Positions 21,774 through 31,816 of a stretch of 64,000 bases of DNA are shown piece by piece. This DNA comes from Metamycoplasma auris 15026. GTDB lineage: Bacteria > Bacillota_I > Bacilli_A > Mycoplasmatales > Metamycoplasmataceae. Where the stretch lies: contig NZ_AORI01000001.1 of assembly GCF_000367765.1 (NCBI RefSeq), positions 62,001 through 126,000 of the forward strand, written 5' to 3'. The notes under the pieces were generated by a model. The model was not told the origin of the DNA. It worked only from the letters and a program-made list of their open reading frames with translations, and ran no database searches. The translations under genes were made by a program, and so were the position numbers. How positions within the stretch are numbered: the first letter of the stretch is position 1; each line of letters opens with the position of its first letter.

Positions 21774-24284
21774 TTATTTAAAAAGTACATCAAAGATTTC
21801 TTCATAATATTTAACAGGTATGAATTCAACTTCTTTTTTAACTTCGTCAGGAACATCAATTAAATTTTTAGCATTATCATATGGAATAAAAATCTTTTTA
21901 ATACCAAATTGTGCCGCAGCTAGGGATTTTTCTTTTAATCCTCCAATTGGCAGTACTTTTCCTCTTAGTGTAATTTCACCTGTCATTCCAACATTTGCTG
22001 GAACTGGTTTTTTAGATAGAGCACTAATTATTGAGGTTGTAAATGTTACCCCTGCAGATGGACCATCTTTTGGAATTGCTCCCGCTGGTACGTGAATATG
22101 AATTGATTTATTTTCAAAATCAAAATCAATTCCAAATTTTTCAGCATTTGCACGAACATAAGCAAGGGCAATTTGTGCTGATTCCTTCATGACATCTTTT
22201 AAATGCCCTGTTAGTTTTAGACCTTCTTTTCCTGGAAAAGTAGTCACTTCAATTGCTAGAGTAGAGCCACCAAAACTAGTATATGCTAGTCCATTAACAA
22301 CACCTATTTGGTCTTTGTTTTCATTTTCATCTTCTTCGAATTTAATTGGGCCTAAGAAATCAATAATTACTTTTTCATCAACTACAAATTGGTCTGCAAC
22401 TTCCTTATCTAAAATCTTTACTACAATCTTACGGGCAATACTATCTAATAAACGTTTTAATTCACGCACTCCGCTTTCTCTTGTATATGCATGAATTAGA
22501 AACTTAAATGCCTCATCTGAAATTTGCATTTGTGATTCATTAAGCGCATTTTGTTCTAATACTTTAGGCATTAAATGCGTTTTTGCAATTTCAATTTTTT
22601 CTGATGTTGTATATGTTGAAAGTTCAAGTAATTCAACTCTATCAATTAAGGCTGCAGGAATGCTATCATAATAGTTTGCAGTTGCTATGAATAAAACTTT
22701 TGATAAGTCATATTCTAAATCTAAGTAGTGATCTTGGAAGTTTGCATTTTGTTCAGGATCTAAAACTTCTAACATTGCACTTGTTGGATCACCTCTAAAA
22801 TCAGAAGACATTTTATCAATTTCATCTAGTAAAATAACGGGGTTAGAAACTCCTGCTTTTTTAATTGCAGAAATAATTTTTCCAGGCATAGCTCCCACAT
22901 AGGTTCTTCTGTGACCTCTAATTTCACTTTCATCCTTTACACCACCTAAAGAAACTTTAATGAACTTTCTTTGCAAGGCTTCTGCAATAGATTTAGCAAG
23001 TGTAGTTTTTCCTGTTCCAGGAGGACCAATTAAAGTAAGAATTGGAATGTTATTTACTGGATTATTTAGAGTATCACCAGTTTTGTGAACAAATAAATTC
23101 TTATCTACAAAATGTTCACTGTCATTTTTAATTGCAAGATATTCTTCGTTAGCATTTTTAGATTTTGTATGAGTTAAAACAGAAATAAATTCAAGAATTC
23201 TTTGTTTTGGTTTTTCTAAACCTGAATGATGTTTATCTAAAACTTTTCTAACATGATTTATATCAATTAATTCTTTGCTTACTTTTCTTCATGGCAACGC
23301 TAGAATTAAATCAATATAAGTTTTTGTAACGTTAGCTTCTGGACTAGATGCCATCATAGAAGCAAGTCTTGCTTGTTCAGCTTTTAATGCTTCTAGTACA
23401 TAAGTAGGAAATCTTTTACTTTCTTCTGGATCTTTTTCAATATTTTCAGCATCATTACTTGCTTCATCACTAAGCATGGATCTTAGTTGTTTAATTTTTT
23501 CTCTAACTAAGAAATCTCTTTGAGAATTTTCCATTTCTTCATTCATTTTTTTGCTTAGTTCAAAATCAACATTGATTGCTTCAAATTTTCATGATAATCT
23601 TGAAACTATTTCATTAATTAAAGCATCATTTTTTAGTGGTAGAAGTTTTAATAAATCTTCTCTTGTTAAATGGCTTTTAATTATTTTTATAATTGTTCAA
23701 ATTTGTTCATTTAGCTGAGGTTCTTTGTATTCTTTAATTTCTTCATTAATAATTTCATTTTTAATGAATTTTCTAAGAGTTTCAGCAACTGCAAAATCAA
23801 AAGTATTTGGACTAAAGAATTTATCTTCGCCTTTAGGAGCTGGTTTCTTAGCAATGAAATCATCTAGTTTTTTTAGTGATTTGTTTAAGTCTTCGATTGA
23901 AACTAAATTTTTAGTATTAATAATTGGTTCATATTCCATTAAAACTAAAGGGCTGTTTTGATTAGTTTCTTCTAAACGTATTAAATCAGTGATTTTAACA
24001 ACTGATGCACAATTTAATTTCAAAGCATAAACGCCATTGTTTTCAAGCGGACTTTTTATTGATGCAACTACTCCATAATCTTCTAACATATCCTTGTTAG
24101 TTATTTCAGGTTCATTAGCAAAAGCATCCTTAATAAAAGCTATAACGATTTTATTTTTATATTGACTTTTATTTTCAATGCTTAAATTCATTGCTAAAAC
24201 TGAATTAGGTTTTCCAACTCTAATTTGATCTGAATCATATGGCAGAAGAATTTGCTTTTTAATTGGTATAAAAGGTAATATCAT
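21774..24284 (-). CDS. lon: ATP-dependent protease Lon
   Basis: Cytoplasmic AAA+ serine protease that degrades damaged and regulatory proteins; 836 residues, near the usual length. The N-terminal substrate-binding domain (about 1-200) is followed by a coiled coil, the Walker A motif GPPGTGKT at 420-427, Walker B VILLDEIDKM, and the protease domain with catalytic Ser743 (DGPSAG) and Lys786 (GGLKEKS), spaced 43 residues apart as in E. coli Lon. UGA is Trp in LALPWRKVSK. It lies 75 bases downstream of grpE on the same strand without a terminator between, so it is probably part of the HrcA-controlled operon. Confidence 0.96.
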
Positions 24285-24359
24285 TTTTCCTCTTTCAAAT
24301 TTGTTTTTATTTTAGTTAATATCTTGCAATATTGTTAATTTTTAAGAAAAAAATAGGAA

Positions 24360-25184
24360 TTATTTTGCAACAATAACTAGCGCTGGCTTAATTACACGAT
24401 CATGTAGTTTATAACCAATATTTTTAATTTCAATAATTGTATCTTTTTCTAAGTCCGAAGTGACTAATTCATAAACCTGATGAATATTTGCATCAAACAT
24501 ATCACCAATATTTGGAATTATTTTTGTAAGTCCAGCATTGATTAAAACATCTTCAACTTGTTTGTAAAGCATACTAAATCCAACTATAAAATTATTTAAA
24601 ACTGAATTATCAATTTTTTTGGCAGCATTGATTGCAATTTCAAAATTATTAAGTGGCAAAATCAGTTTTTCTAAAAATGATTGCAAAGCATACATTTTTG
24701 CTTCTTTGATTTGTATATCTTGGTGATCAGTTGCTTTTTGCTTATACTCATTGATTGCTTCTTGTGCTTTCTTTTGAATACTCATTACTTCATTTTTAAA
24801 GATATTAGCATCCAAAATTGCTTTTTGCTTTAAATTTTCAATTTCTTCATTTAGTTTCTTAATTTCATTTTCTTTAGTTTCAAGTTCACTTTGAATTTGT
24901 TTTAAATTATCTAATAAGAATTGATTTTTTTCAAGAATGCCTTTTTCTTTTGGACTTACTTTTCTTTTGGAAATTAATTTAAGCTTATAAACAATTTTTT
25001 TATTTTTTAAAACTCATTCAGATTCACTTTGTTTTTTACCATTACTAATAATTTCAAGAATTAATGGATCAATTTCATCATAATCATAAATATAAGAGAA
25101 CTTTTTAATTTCTTCTTTTTGATTTGAATTATCTTTCTTTCTTAATTCAAACAAAAGATTTTCATATTTTTCAAAAATTTCCAT
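24360..25184 (-). CDS. grpE: GrpE co-chaperone with long N-terminal extension
   Basis: Nucleotide exchange factor for DnaK. The protein is 274 residues against about 190-200 for E. coli GrpE. Residues ~120-274 form the conserved part: a long coiled coil (MSIQKKAQEAINEYKQKA), then FLEKLILPLNNFEIAINA, FSMLYKQVEDVLINAGLTKI, and the C-terminal beta domain FDANIHQVYELV. The first ~85 residues (MEIFEKYENLLFELRKKDNS, with one UGA-Trp) and the following coiled coil are an extension whose role is unclear. Start ATG 25184 shares its A with the hrcA stop (TAATG); ribosome binding site AAGGAG lies inside hrcA. Confidence 0.92.
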
Positions 25185-26176
25185 TAGTTATCTCCTTTTT
25201 TAATTAGTATTGATAATAAATCAAGTGTTTCAAGGGATTCTTCAATATCAATATTTTTAGGCCCCATGATTGATATTTCTTTAATATTCTTATCATTTTC
25301 AAAATCAATTCTTTTACTAATAATATTTAGATTTTCTCTTGAGAAATCAAGTTTGATTTTGTTATCTTCATCTAAATTATTTTCAATTGTTGACCAAACG
25401 GAGTGTTTTTCAATTAGTTCAAGCAGCCCGACTAATTCTTCTCTAGAAATATTTTTTGATAAAATCATGGCATCTTTGTTATATGTTTTGTTTTGGGTTT
25501 TTTCTTCAAAAACAAAGATTGTTTTAATAAATCTTTCAAGAAGGCGTTCGTAGTTGCCAATTCTTTCTTTAAATAAAGGAAGGAGAGCTTTTGCTCTAGT
25601 AGCTAGTTCAATCATTGGTGTATCAATAAGACGTTCTTTAAATAATCGAATTGCAATTCTTAAATCATTAAGTTCAATGCCTTCTTCAAAATCAAAGAGT
25701 TTATTTTGCACATTTCCAGAACTAGTAACTATAACAATAACAGCAGATTGCATATCAAGGGGAGTTAGTTGAATACTTTTTAGTTTTTCATCCTTATTAT
25801 TTGAAGTTGCAACAACAGTAAAATGCGCCATTTTGCTAATTAAATTTGCAGCTTCATCCAAAGTGGTATCAACACTCAATCTTTTTTTAATTAGAATATC
25901 ATTAAGGCTTCGATTAAAAAATTTTTTTGGATTATAGGCAATATATTTTGTGTAATACTCAAGTCCAAAAGTTGTAGGAATTCTTCCGCCAGAAGTATGC
26001 GGTTTTTCTAAAAAACCTTGTTTTTCTAGCTCTGACATGATATTTCTAATTGTTGCTGATGATAAATCTAAATTTTTTGCTTCAACTAATTTTTTAGAAC
26101 CAACCGGCTCGCCAGTTTCAAAAAAAGTTTCAACAATCATTTTAAAAATATCTAGATGACGACTTTTTAAATCCAT
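25184..26176 (-). CDS. hrcA: Heat-inducible transcription repressor HrcA
   Basis: Repressor that binds CIRCE operators and shuts off chaperone genes at normal temperature. At 330 residues it has the usual length. The N-terminal winged helix reads LKSRHLDIFKMIVETFFETGEPVGSK-like (seen here), followed by DLSSATIRNIMSELEKQGFLEKPHTSGGRIPT, the strongest HrcA signature. GAF-like dimerisation regions follow, ending with EISIMGPKNIDIEESLETL. A CIRCE-like operator lies about 50-85 bases upstream, so the gene is probably autoregulated. It is translationally coupled to grpE. Confidence 0.96.
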   Translation of the reverse strand: MDLKSRHLDIFKMIVETFFETGEPVGSKKLVEAKNLDLSSATIRNIMSELEKQGFLEKPHTSGGRIPTTFGLEYYTKYIAYNPKKFFNRSLNDILIKKRLSVDTTLDEAANLISKMAHFTVVATSNNKDEKLKSIQLTPLDMQSAVIVIVTSSGNVQNKLFDFEEGIELNDLRIAIRLFKERLIDTPMIELATRAKALLPLFKERIGNYERLLERFIKTIFVFEEKTQNKTYNKDAMILSKNISREELVGLLELIEKHSVWSTIENNLDEDNKIKLDFSRENLNIISKRIDFENDKNIKEISIMGPKNIDIEESLETLDLLSILIKKGDN

Positions 26177-26224
26177 AATTGAAATAATAAAATAACTCCT
26201 TTTAGTTTTATTATCTCAATAATT

Positions 26225-26262
26225 TTAGCACTAAATTAGCACTTTAACATTTTAATTGCTAA
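26225..26262 (-). promoter_or_regulatory. CIRCE operator with an extra half-site
   Basis: Plus-strand 26236-26262 reads TTAGCACTT-N9-AATTGCTAA. Against the CIRCE consensus TTAGCACTC-N9-GAGTGCTAA this matches 15 of 18 half-site bases with exact spacing. A further left half-site, TTAGCACTA, lies at 26225-26233, 11 bases (one helical turn) away. The operator's right half overlaps the last codons and stop of the upstream gene plsY (26252-26254). It lies just before hrcA, as expected for autoregulation of hrcA-grpE-lon. Confidence 0.85.
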
Positions 26263-26932
26263 ATTTCTTTAAATTCAGTTTTGATTCTTCTTTGTTAACT
26301 AATCTAATATAGTTAGGGATGTGCTTTAGAAGAATTATAATTGAAGCAAAAACTAAAATATAACTATGGGATCATAGTGGGATATCTCTATTAATAAATG
26401 AAAGCACTCAGGTATCATAGTAATATGGAATAAAACTTAAGAAAGCAAAAATTACAGCTGAAATAACAGAAGTTAGGGATACATATCTAATAATTAAAAC
26501 TAAGGACAAATAAAATAAGGCTAGCATTAAAAAAGTAGTTAAGTCAAAAGCTAAGATCATGCCAAAAAATGTAGCTACACCCTTCCCACCCTTAAATTTA
26601 AAAAGACAAGGAATTATGTGTCCTATAAATGCTCCAAGTCCGCCAAAAAGTGGAATTATAAATTTAGTACCTGCATTATTTAAATAATTTTTAAATAAGA
26701 AAACAATCATAGTTGGTATAAATGCCTTCAAACAATCAAAAGCAAAAACTAAAATAGCAAACTTAATGCCAAATACTCTAAGAGCATTAGTTGACCCTGC
26801 GTTATGAGAACCATGCTGTCTAATATCTTTATTTCATTTTTTGGATATTAAAATACTTATATTAATTGATCCAATTAAATATGAAATAAGAAAAATGATT
26901 AAATTTATTCAGACATATTTTCAATCAAACAT
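26252..26932 (-). CDS. plsY: Glycerol-3-phosphate acyltransferase PlsY
   Basis: Integral membrane enzyme that transfers an acyl group from acyl-phosphate (made by PlsX, also in this window) to glycerol 3-phosphate, the first step of phospholipid synthesis. It has 226 residues and several transmembrane segments. The three family motifs are visible: ISYLIGSINIS, DIRQHGSHNAGSTNALRVFG, and FKFKGGKGVATFFG. UGA codons are Trp in FDWKYVWINL. Start ATG 26932 gives a normal N-terminus; an in-frame ATG at 26947 would add five residues and cannot be excluded because neither has a clear ribosome binding site. The 3' end is part of the downstream CIRCE operator. Confidence 0.93.
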
Positions 26933-27014
26933 ATAAAAATAATACATATTTTTATATAAAAAATATGGAATTTAAGAAATAAGAATGCATAAGGTATAAA
27001 TACTTAACCTAAAT

Positions 27015-27064
27015 AAAAAAGTGATTTTAAAAGTCTTAGTTTTAGCTTCTAAAATCACTTTTTT
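27015..27064 (-). terminator. Terminator after the racemase gene
   Basis: A perfect 15-bp stem, AAAAAAGTGATTTTA / TAAAATCACTTTTTT, with a 20-base loop, placed 20 bases after the minus-strand racemase stop and giving a T-run on that strand. Confidence 0.85.
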
Positions 27065-27084
27065 ATTTTAAAAATTTAGTTTGT

Positions 27085-28153
27085 TTATTTCTTAAATTCT
27101 TTTTTTACATAATTTGAATTAAATAAATAAAGTAAACTGCCTCAGTCTAAATCAAAAGCAACTATGTCACCTGGTTTGTAAGTAATTTTGCTATCTTGGG
27201 CATTAATAATTAAATGATCAGAAGAGCCTCCTAAGATTTTTAGGTTTTTATCTCTTGGAAACATTGCATCAAACATTGTATCTAGTTTTCCAATTCCTAA
27301 AATTAGTCTTTTAATATCACCAATATCCTTAAAATATGGCACATGCCCAAAAGCATCAATCCCACAAGCTCCAACTGGTAGAGAGGACTTATAATCAACC
27401 TCAATTACTTCAGCTTCGCAATAAAAAGCATCACGATACATTCCATCTATAGTTAAGCGATACATATCTTCAGTGCCAAAAATCATTGCAAATCCCATTC
27501 TTAAGAAATTAATTTCTTTAGGCATTCTATTTTCTCAAACCATATGTAAACTTAAGGAATTTCCTCCTGACATGTGGCTTAATTTAATTTTTAATTCATC
27601 TTCAATTTCATGTTGTAATGCAACAAATTGAGCCATAAGTTCATTTGAAGGAATTCTTGCACCATAACATCCAAAATTGCAACCTAAACCAATTAGTTTA
27701 ACCCCTTGTAGTTCATTTATTTGTTTTGTTATTTGCAGCGTTTCTTCTGGTAGATAACCTTCTCTTCTATCTCCTAAATCAACCATTAAAATAATTTCAT
27801 GTGGTTTAAGATTTCTAGAAATAACATATTCACTAATTTTCTTAATAACATTAATATCCCCTTGCAACGATGAATCACATAGTTCAAGCATCCTTGGAAT
27901 TTCAGAAATCATAGGAATTCTTAGAAGCTGCTTGTGACCTGGTATATCTTTATAAACTTCAAAATTATCCAGTCTTGAATCACCAAAATATCTAATTCCA
28001 GCTTCATAGTATAGTTCCACCATTCTTTTATTGCCACAAAATCCTTTAGTAACAGCTAAAACTTCGATACCTTTTTTACTACAGATTTCAATTGCTTTTT
28101 TAACATTGTTTATAAACTTCTTTTCATCAATAACAATTTTTAGGAAAACTCAT
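27085..28153 (-). CDS. Alanine/ornithine racemase-family PLP enzyme, frameshifted near the start
   Basis: PLP-dependent racemase of the alanine/ornithine racemase family (fold type III TIM barrel), about 355 residues. The PLP-binding Lys lies in LAVTKGFCGN, and later family features are RYFGDSRLDN, LLRIPMISEIPRM, ILMVDLGDRREGY, GLGCNFGCYG, HMSGGNSLSLH and LRMGFAMIFGTE. A good Shine-Dalgarno (AGAAGG) stands 6 bases before ATG 28153, which begins MSFPK. The main frame then requires one base fewer: a run of five A (plus-strand T 28137-28141) should be four to give MSFPKIVIDEKKFINN. As written the gene has no usable in-frame start ahead of the PLP Lys. Cause: real frameshift, switchable homopolymer or sequencing error. 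Confidence 0.8.
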
Positions 28154-28470
28154 ATATGCCTTCTTTTTTTAATAATTAATTTAGTTTAGTTTTCTATAAA
28201 TTAATTATATTTGATATTTACAACCCTATTGATAATGATTATTTTTTAGCATTCAAAAAACTTCATTTTTATTTTTTTATTGCCTAAAAAATAAATAAAA
28301 ACAGATTGAAATTCAATCATTATTTCCAATGAATTTAAATCTTTTTCAATACTTTATTCAATCATTTATTGAATTATTTACTTATAATTCTTGGTTTAAA
28401 TAAGATCTATAGGTCAATTATTGAAATTAGATCTTAAATACCTAAAAACTAAAATTTAATAGGAGATAAA
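28154..28470. other. Intergenic region with a cluster of TTCAAT/ATTGAA dyads
   Basis: No plausible gene over 317 bases. It is exceptionally AT-rich. Three dyads, GATTGAA-A-TTCAATC (28304-28318), ATTCAAT-N5-ATTGAAT (28356-28374) and TCAAT-T-ATTGA (28414-28424), have centres 54 bases apart. A -10 element and a leader hairpin lie at the right end. Confidence 0.55.
28383..28436 (+). promoter_or_regulatory. -10 element and leader hairpin of the poly-G lipoprotein gene
   Basis: TATAAT at 28383-28388, then a 9-bp inverted repeat TAAGATCTA / TAGATCTTA (28401-28409 and 28428-28436) whose loop contains the palindrome TCAATTATTGA. The hairpin would begin about 6 bases after the expected transcript start. 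AGGAGA at 28461-28466 is the ribosome binding site. Confidence 0.5.
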
Positions 28471-29236
28471 ATGATTAAGAAAATTGCATTACTACTAAGT
28501 TCATTTGTAACAATTAGTCCAACATTGATTGCTGCATCATGTCAAAATAGCAATAATGCCAATGTTGACAAATCAAATGATCCTAAAGAAAATAAATCAG
28601 AAAAAACTGCCAATGAAAAAGATACAAAGCAAAATTAAGGTGGTGTGTATACAACTCCAAAGTCAACTCCTGAAGGAATAATACCTGAAAAGGAAAATGA
28701 AAATGAAACTAATAGGGGGGGGGGTTGAGAGTCAACCATCTACTCCTAATTTAGGTGGTGAAGCTGAGTCAGAAAACTCATTAGGTGATTCTTCTTCAGG
28801 TATTGAAACTCCTGAAGAAAATAAACAAGAAGAACCACAAACTCAAGGTGATTCTTCAAATGAAATTACCAATGAATTACCGAATGAAAATGAAAAAATC
28901 CATAAGGAAAATGAAGATTTTTTCAATAAAATAAAGAAATACAATAAAGAAAAAAACGAAGCCTGAAAGGGTAAACAAGGTTCTTTAGGTCATAAGTTTG
29001 AAGACCACATTCGTAACTATGTTGATCTTGTTGGTTTTTCATCCCGTTTATTTGAAATTGTAGGTGACATAGCTGACTATAGCACATATTCAGAGTACAG
29101 ACAAAAAGAAAACTATACCGATTCAGAAGCTAAAAAAGATAATTCCAACTGAGCTGAAATAGTTAAAAACTATGAAAAAATAATGGATCCTTATATTCCT
29201 AAACTAAAAGAATTCGTTGAAAAAAACATTAAGTAA
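28471..29236 (+). pseudogene. Lipoprotein gene interrupted by a stop codon and a G10 tract
   Basis: ATG 28471 follows AGGAGA and starts a clear lipoprotein signal, MIKKIALLLSSFVTISPTLI, with lipobox IAASC. That frame runs into TAA at 28636 after 55 codons, yet coding-like Pro/Glu/Thr-rich sequence continues in the same frame to a run of ten G (28715-28724). After the tract the coding frame shifts: 28697-29236 encodes a further ~170 residues (VESQPSTPNLGGEAESEN... then an ordered C-terminal part ending KLKEFVEKNIK). A tract of 9 or 12 G would join the frames, but the TAA would still block translation. It is a decayed gene or a phase-variable one now off. Family not recognised. Confidence 0.7.
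28715..28724 (+). repeat. G10 homopolymer tract inside a lipoprotein gene
   Basis: Ten consecutive G in very AT-rich DNA. It would encode Gly-Gly-Gly in the coding frame and is the kind of tract that slips during replication. Confidence 0.95.
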
Positions 29237-29256
29237 TTTTCTTGATCAGTTAAGAA

Positions 29257-29286
29257 AAAATCTAGGTCTAAAAAACCTAGATTTTT
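29257..29286. terminator. Bidirectional terminator after the broken lipoprotein gene
   Basis: AAAATCTAGGT / ACCTAGATTTT with a 7-base loop, A-run before and T-run after; its right end overlaps the stop of the convergent minus-strand gene. Confidence 0.85.
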
Positions 29287-29662
29287 AATTGATAAAAATT
29301 AATTTTGCTGTATTTCTTACAATAATATTTTTATTTTGTAATAAGTCATAAGTAAAAGAAATCTCTTCTTTGCTAATTATTACTTTAATTAAATATACTT
29401 CTAAAAAAATTCAATCTTTTTCTGAAATATTTAGTTTATTTTCAACATATTGATTTTTTTTCATACTTAGACTTTGGGCTGCATAACTAATATTAATTTC
29501 ATCATCACTAACATCTAGTACACAATGCATTCCTTTTTTATCATCAAATTCAATATGACTGAATTTGCCTTTTTCTTCTTCTAAAAAATCTACGTATTCT
29601 GTTTCAATGACTTTTTCTTCATAAGTGCTAAATGAAGAAATTAAAACGTATTTTAATTTCAT
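29285..29662 (-). CDS. Small hypothetical protein downstream of gltX
   Basis: A 125-residue cytoplasmic protein with alternating beta-strand patterns ([59 protein letters not shown]) and no signal or membrane segment. The size and all-beta look recall the DUF1934/YwiB calycin-like family, but I cannot confirm this. One UGA is Trp (EKDWIFL). Its ATG lies inside the end of gltX, overlapping by 10 bases, so it is probably translated from the same mRNA. The stop falls in the terminator. Confidence 0.7.
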
Positions 29663-31044
29663 TTTGAAAGTCTTTCAAAAATGATTTCTTTGCCAAATAA
29701 AAAGATTGCTTTTGCTAATTCGGGCCCATGTTCTTCAAGAGTAGAAGCAATTCTTATTGGCATAAATAAATCCTTACCTTTTAGATTTAGTTTTTGCTTT
29801 GTTTTTTCAATTGCTAACTGAATGTTTTCAATGCTAAAACTTCCTTCTTTTAAATAACTAAAAAATGTTTGAACTACTTCTAAGTTAGGTATTTCTAAAT
29901 TAGTTTCTTTTTTTGGAGAAGTATATATTAAAAGGTTATTTTTAATTTCATTGATAGTTGCAGCTGATTGCTTATAAGTATCGACAAATAACTCATTTCA
30001 TTCTGCTGAAAAAGGTGAATTAATTTGGCTAATTATTTCTTGGTTATCTGTTTTTTTCATATATTGTTTTGAGAATCATTCCATTTTTACAATATCAAAT
30101 TTTGAAGGAGATTTTGAAAGTCTTTCATAATCAAAATTCTCAATTAATTCAGCATGACTCATAATCTCTTTACTATCTTTAGAAGTCCAACCTAAAAGCG
30201 ATAAGAAATTAAAGATAGCATGTGGTTGGTAACCTTCATTTTTGTAGTCTTCAATAAATTGTTTAAGAGTCTTATCTCTTTTAGAAAGTTTTTTACCTTC
30301 CATATTTGTAATGATAGTTAGATGTCCAAAAATTGGCATATCCCAATTTAAAGCTTCATAAATAGCTAGTTGTTTAGGAGTATTTGTTATATGTTCTTCA
30401 CCTCTTAAAACATGAGTTATTTCCATCATATGATCATCAACTACGACAGCAAAATTATATGTAGGATATCCATCACTTTTCATGATAACAAAATCCCCAA
30501 TATCATCACTATTAACTTCAATTTTGCCACGCACTAGATCATTCCAAGCATAAACGACATTCTTTTTTAATCTTAAACGAATGGAGTATTGATTGTTATC
30601 ATCTCTTTTTTTTCTTTCTTCATCTGAGATTTTTAGTCAATTTTCATCATATCTAAATGAGGCAATTTTGGCTTCTTCTTGTTCTTTTCTTTGCAACTCA
30701 AGTTCTTCAGGTGTGTCATAAGCTTTGTAAGCTAAATTTTTTGCTAGTAATTTATTAATCACTTTTTGATAAATATCAAGTCTTTCGGATTGCCGATAGA
30801 AACCATATTTTTTATTTGGATTAAGAGGACTTTCATCTGGAATTATACCAAGTCATGCAAGATTATCTAGTTGGCTTTTTTCACCACCTTCAACGTTTCT
30901 TGCTACGTCTGTATCTTCTAATCTAAAAACAAAATCACCTTTGAAATGCTTAGCAAATAAATAATTAAATAACGCCGTTCTAGCGCCTCCTATATGCAAA
31001 TAACCTGTGGGACTTGGGGCATATCTTGTTCTAACTGTTTTCAT
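29653..31044 (-). CDS. gltX: Glutamate-tRNA ligase
   Basis: Class Ib synthetase charging tRNA-Glu, 463 residues. The HIGH-type motif is in [21 protein letters not shown] and the KMSKS-type motif is KKLSKRDK. Other family marks: FRLEDTD, the YSIRLRL region, and [22 protein letters not shown]. The start at 31044 is chosen because AAGGAA lies 8 bases upstream and the family starts right at [11 protein letters not shown]; no upstream ATG is available. Because UGA is Trp, the protein ends RLSKWN, past the UGA, at TAA 29653-29655. It follows a lipoprotein-like gene by 4 bases and overlaps the next small gene. Confidence 0.95.
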
Positions 31045-31048
31045 AAAT

Positions 31049-31729
31049 TTATTCCTTATCAAAAACTAAAACGACTGGTTCTGTAATATTTTTTCAAGTT
31101 TCTTGACTAATAATACCTTTTACAAAAGGTCATGGTGCTTCTTCTTTTCTATCAGCACTATATGGCACATTTAAATGCGCAGCAGCAGGACTTACAATAT
31201 CTCTTACTCAATTTGGCGCTGCTTCATTGGATTTTTCAATTCAATATAAAACAATGTAAACTGCTTTAGGATTATTTTTGTAATCTGTATATTTTTTTCT
31301 TGTTGCAACTCCTGGAATATTTGTCACTAATTCAGGATATTTAAATGAATAGATACGATAACTGTGTGGTGCAGTTAAATTATTAAACTTAAGAAATTCA
31401 AAATTTCCTTTGATTTTAGGTTTATGTTCTTGGTTATGTTTATTATTCAACACATTTGGATTATTATCTTTAAAAATACTATAAAAAGGATCAGAAGGAT
31501 CAATTGGGTTAAAAACTCCAGAGCGATTTGTGTTATAAAATTCCGAAGCGCTGCCTTTAATAATTCTTTCATTATTTTCATTTATATAGCTATATTTGCT
31601 ATCTTCTTTAATGGAAATTGTTGGGCGATCATATCCACAAGTTGCAGCTAAAACTAAGGGAGATAAAGTTGCAGTAACTGCTCCTAAAAAAGGTAAACAA
31701 AGTGATAATTTTTTATATTTGTTATTCAT
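31049..31729 (-). CDS. Predicted lipoprotein upstream of gltX
   Basis: A 226-residue protein with a signal sequence ([20 protein letters not shown]...) ending at LAATC, a plausible lipobox with Cys31. The mature part is rich in Tyr, Asn and Pro and has no family I recognise; the C-terminal third ([18 protein letters not shown], then [19 protein letters not shown]) includes UGA-Trp codons. It is separated from gltX by 4 bases, and the gltX ribosome binding site lies in its last codons, so the two are co-transcribed, an odd pairing for a surface protein. The upstream 87 bases are shared with the divergent exporter gene. Confidence 0.8.
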
Positions 31730-31816
31730 AACAAATAATTTTAAACAAAATAATGTTTTTCGCTTTTTTTTCGCTAATTATCTAGTTTAGCTGCTTTTGT
31801 GTTTCACAATTAGATT

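Noticed and set aside
28697-28966. An ATG-initiated ORF at 28697 that could be taken as a separate small gene
   Set aside because: It has no ribosome binding site or signal peptide and begins inside coding-like sequence of the lipoprotein gene; it is the downstream frame of that interrupted gene.
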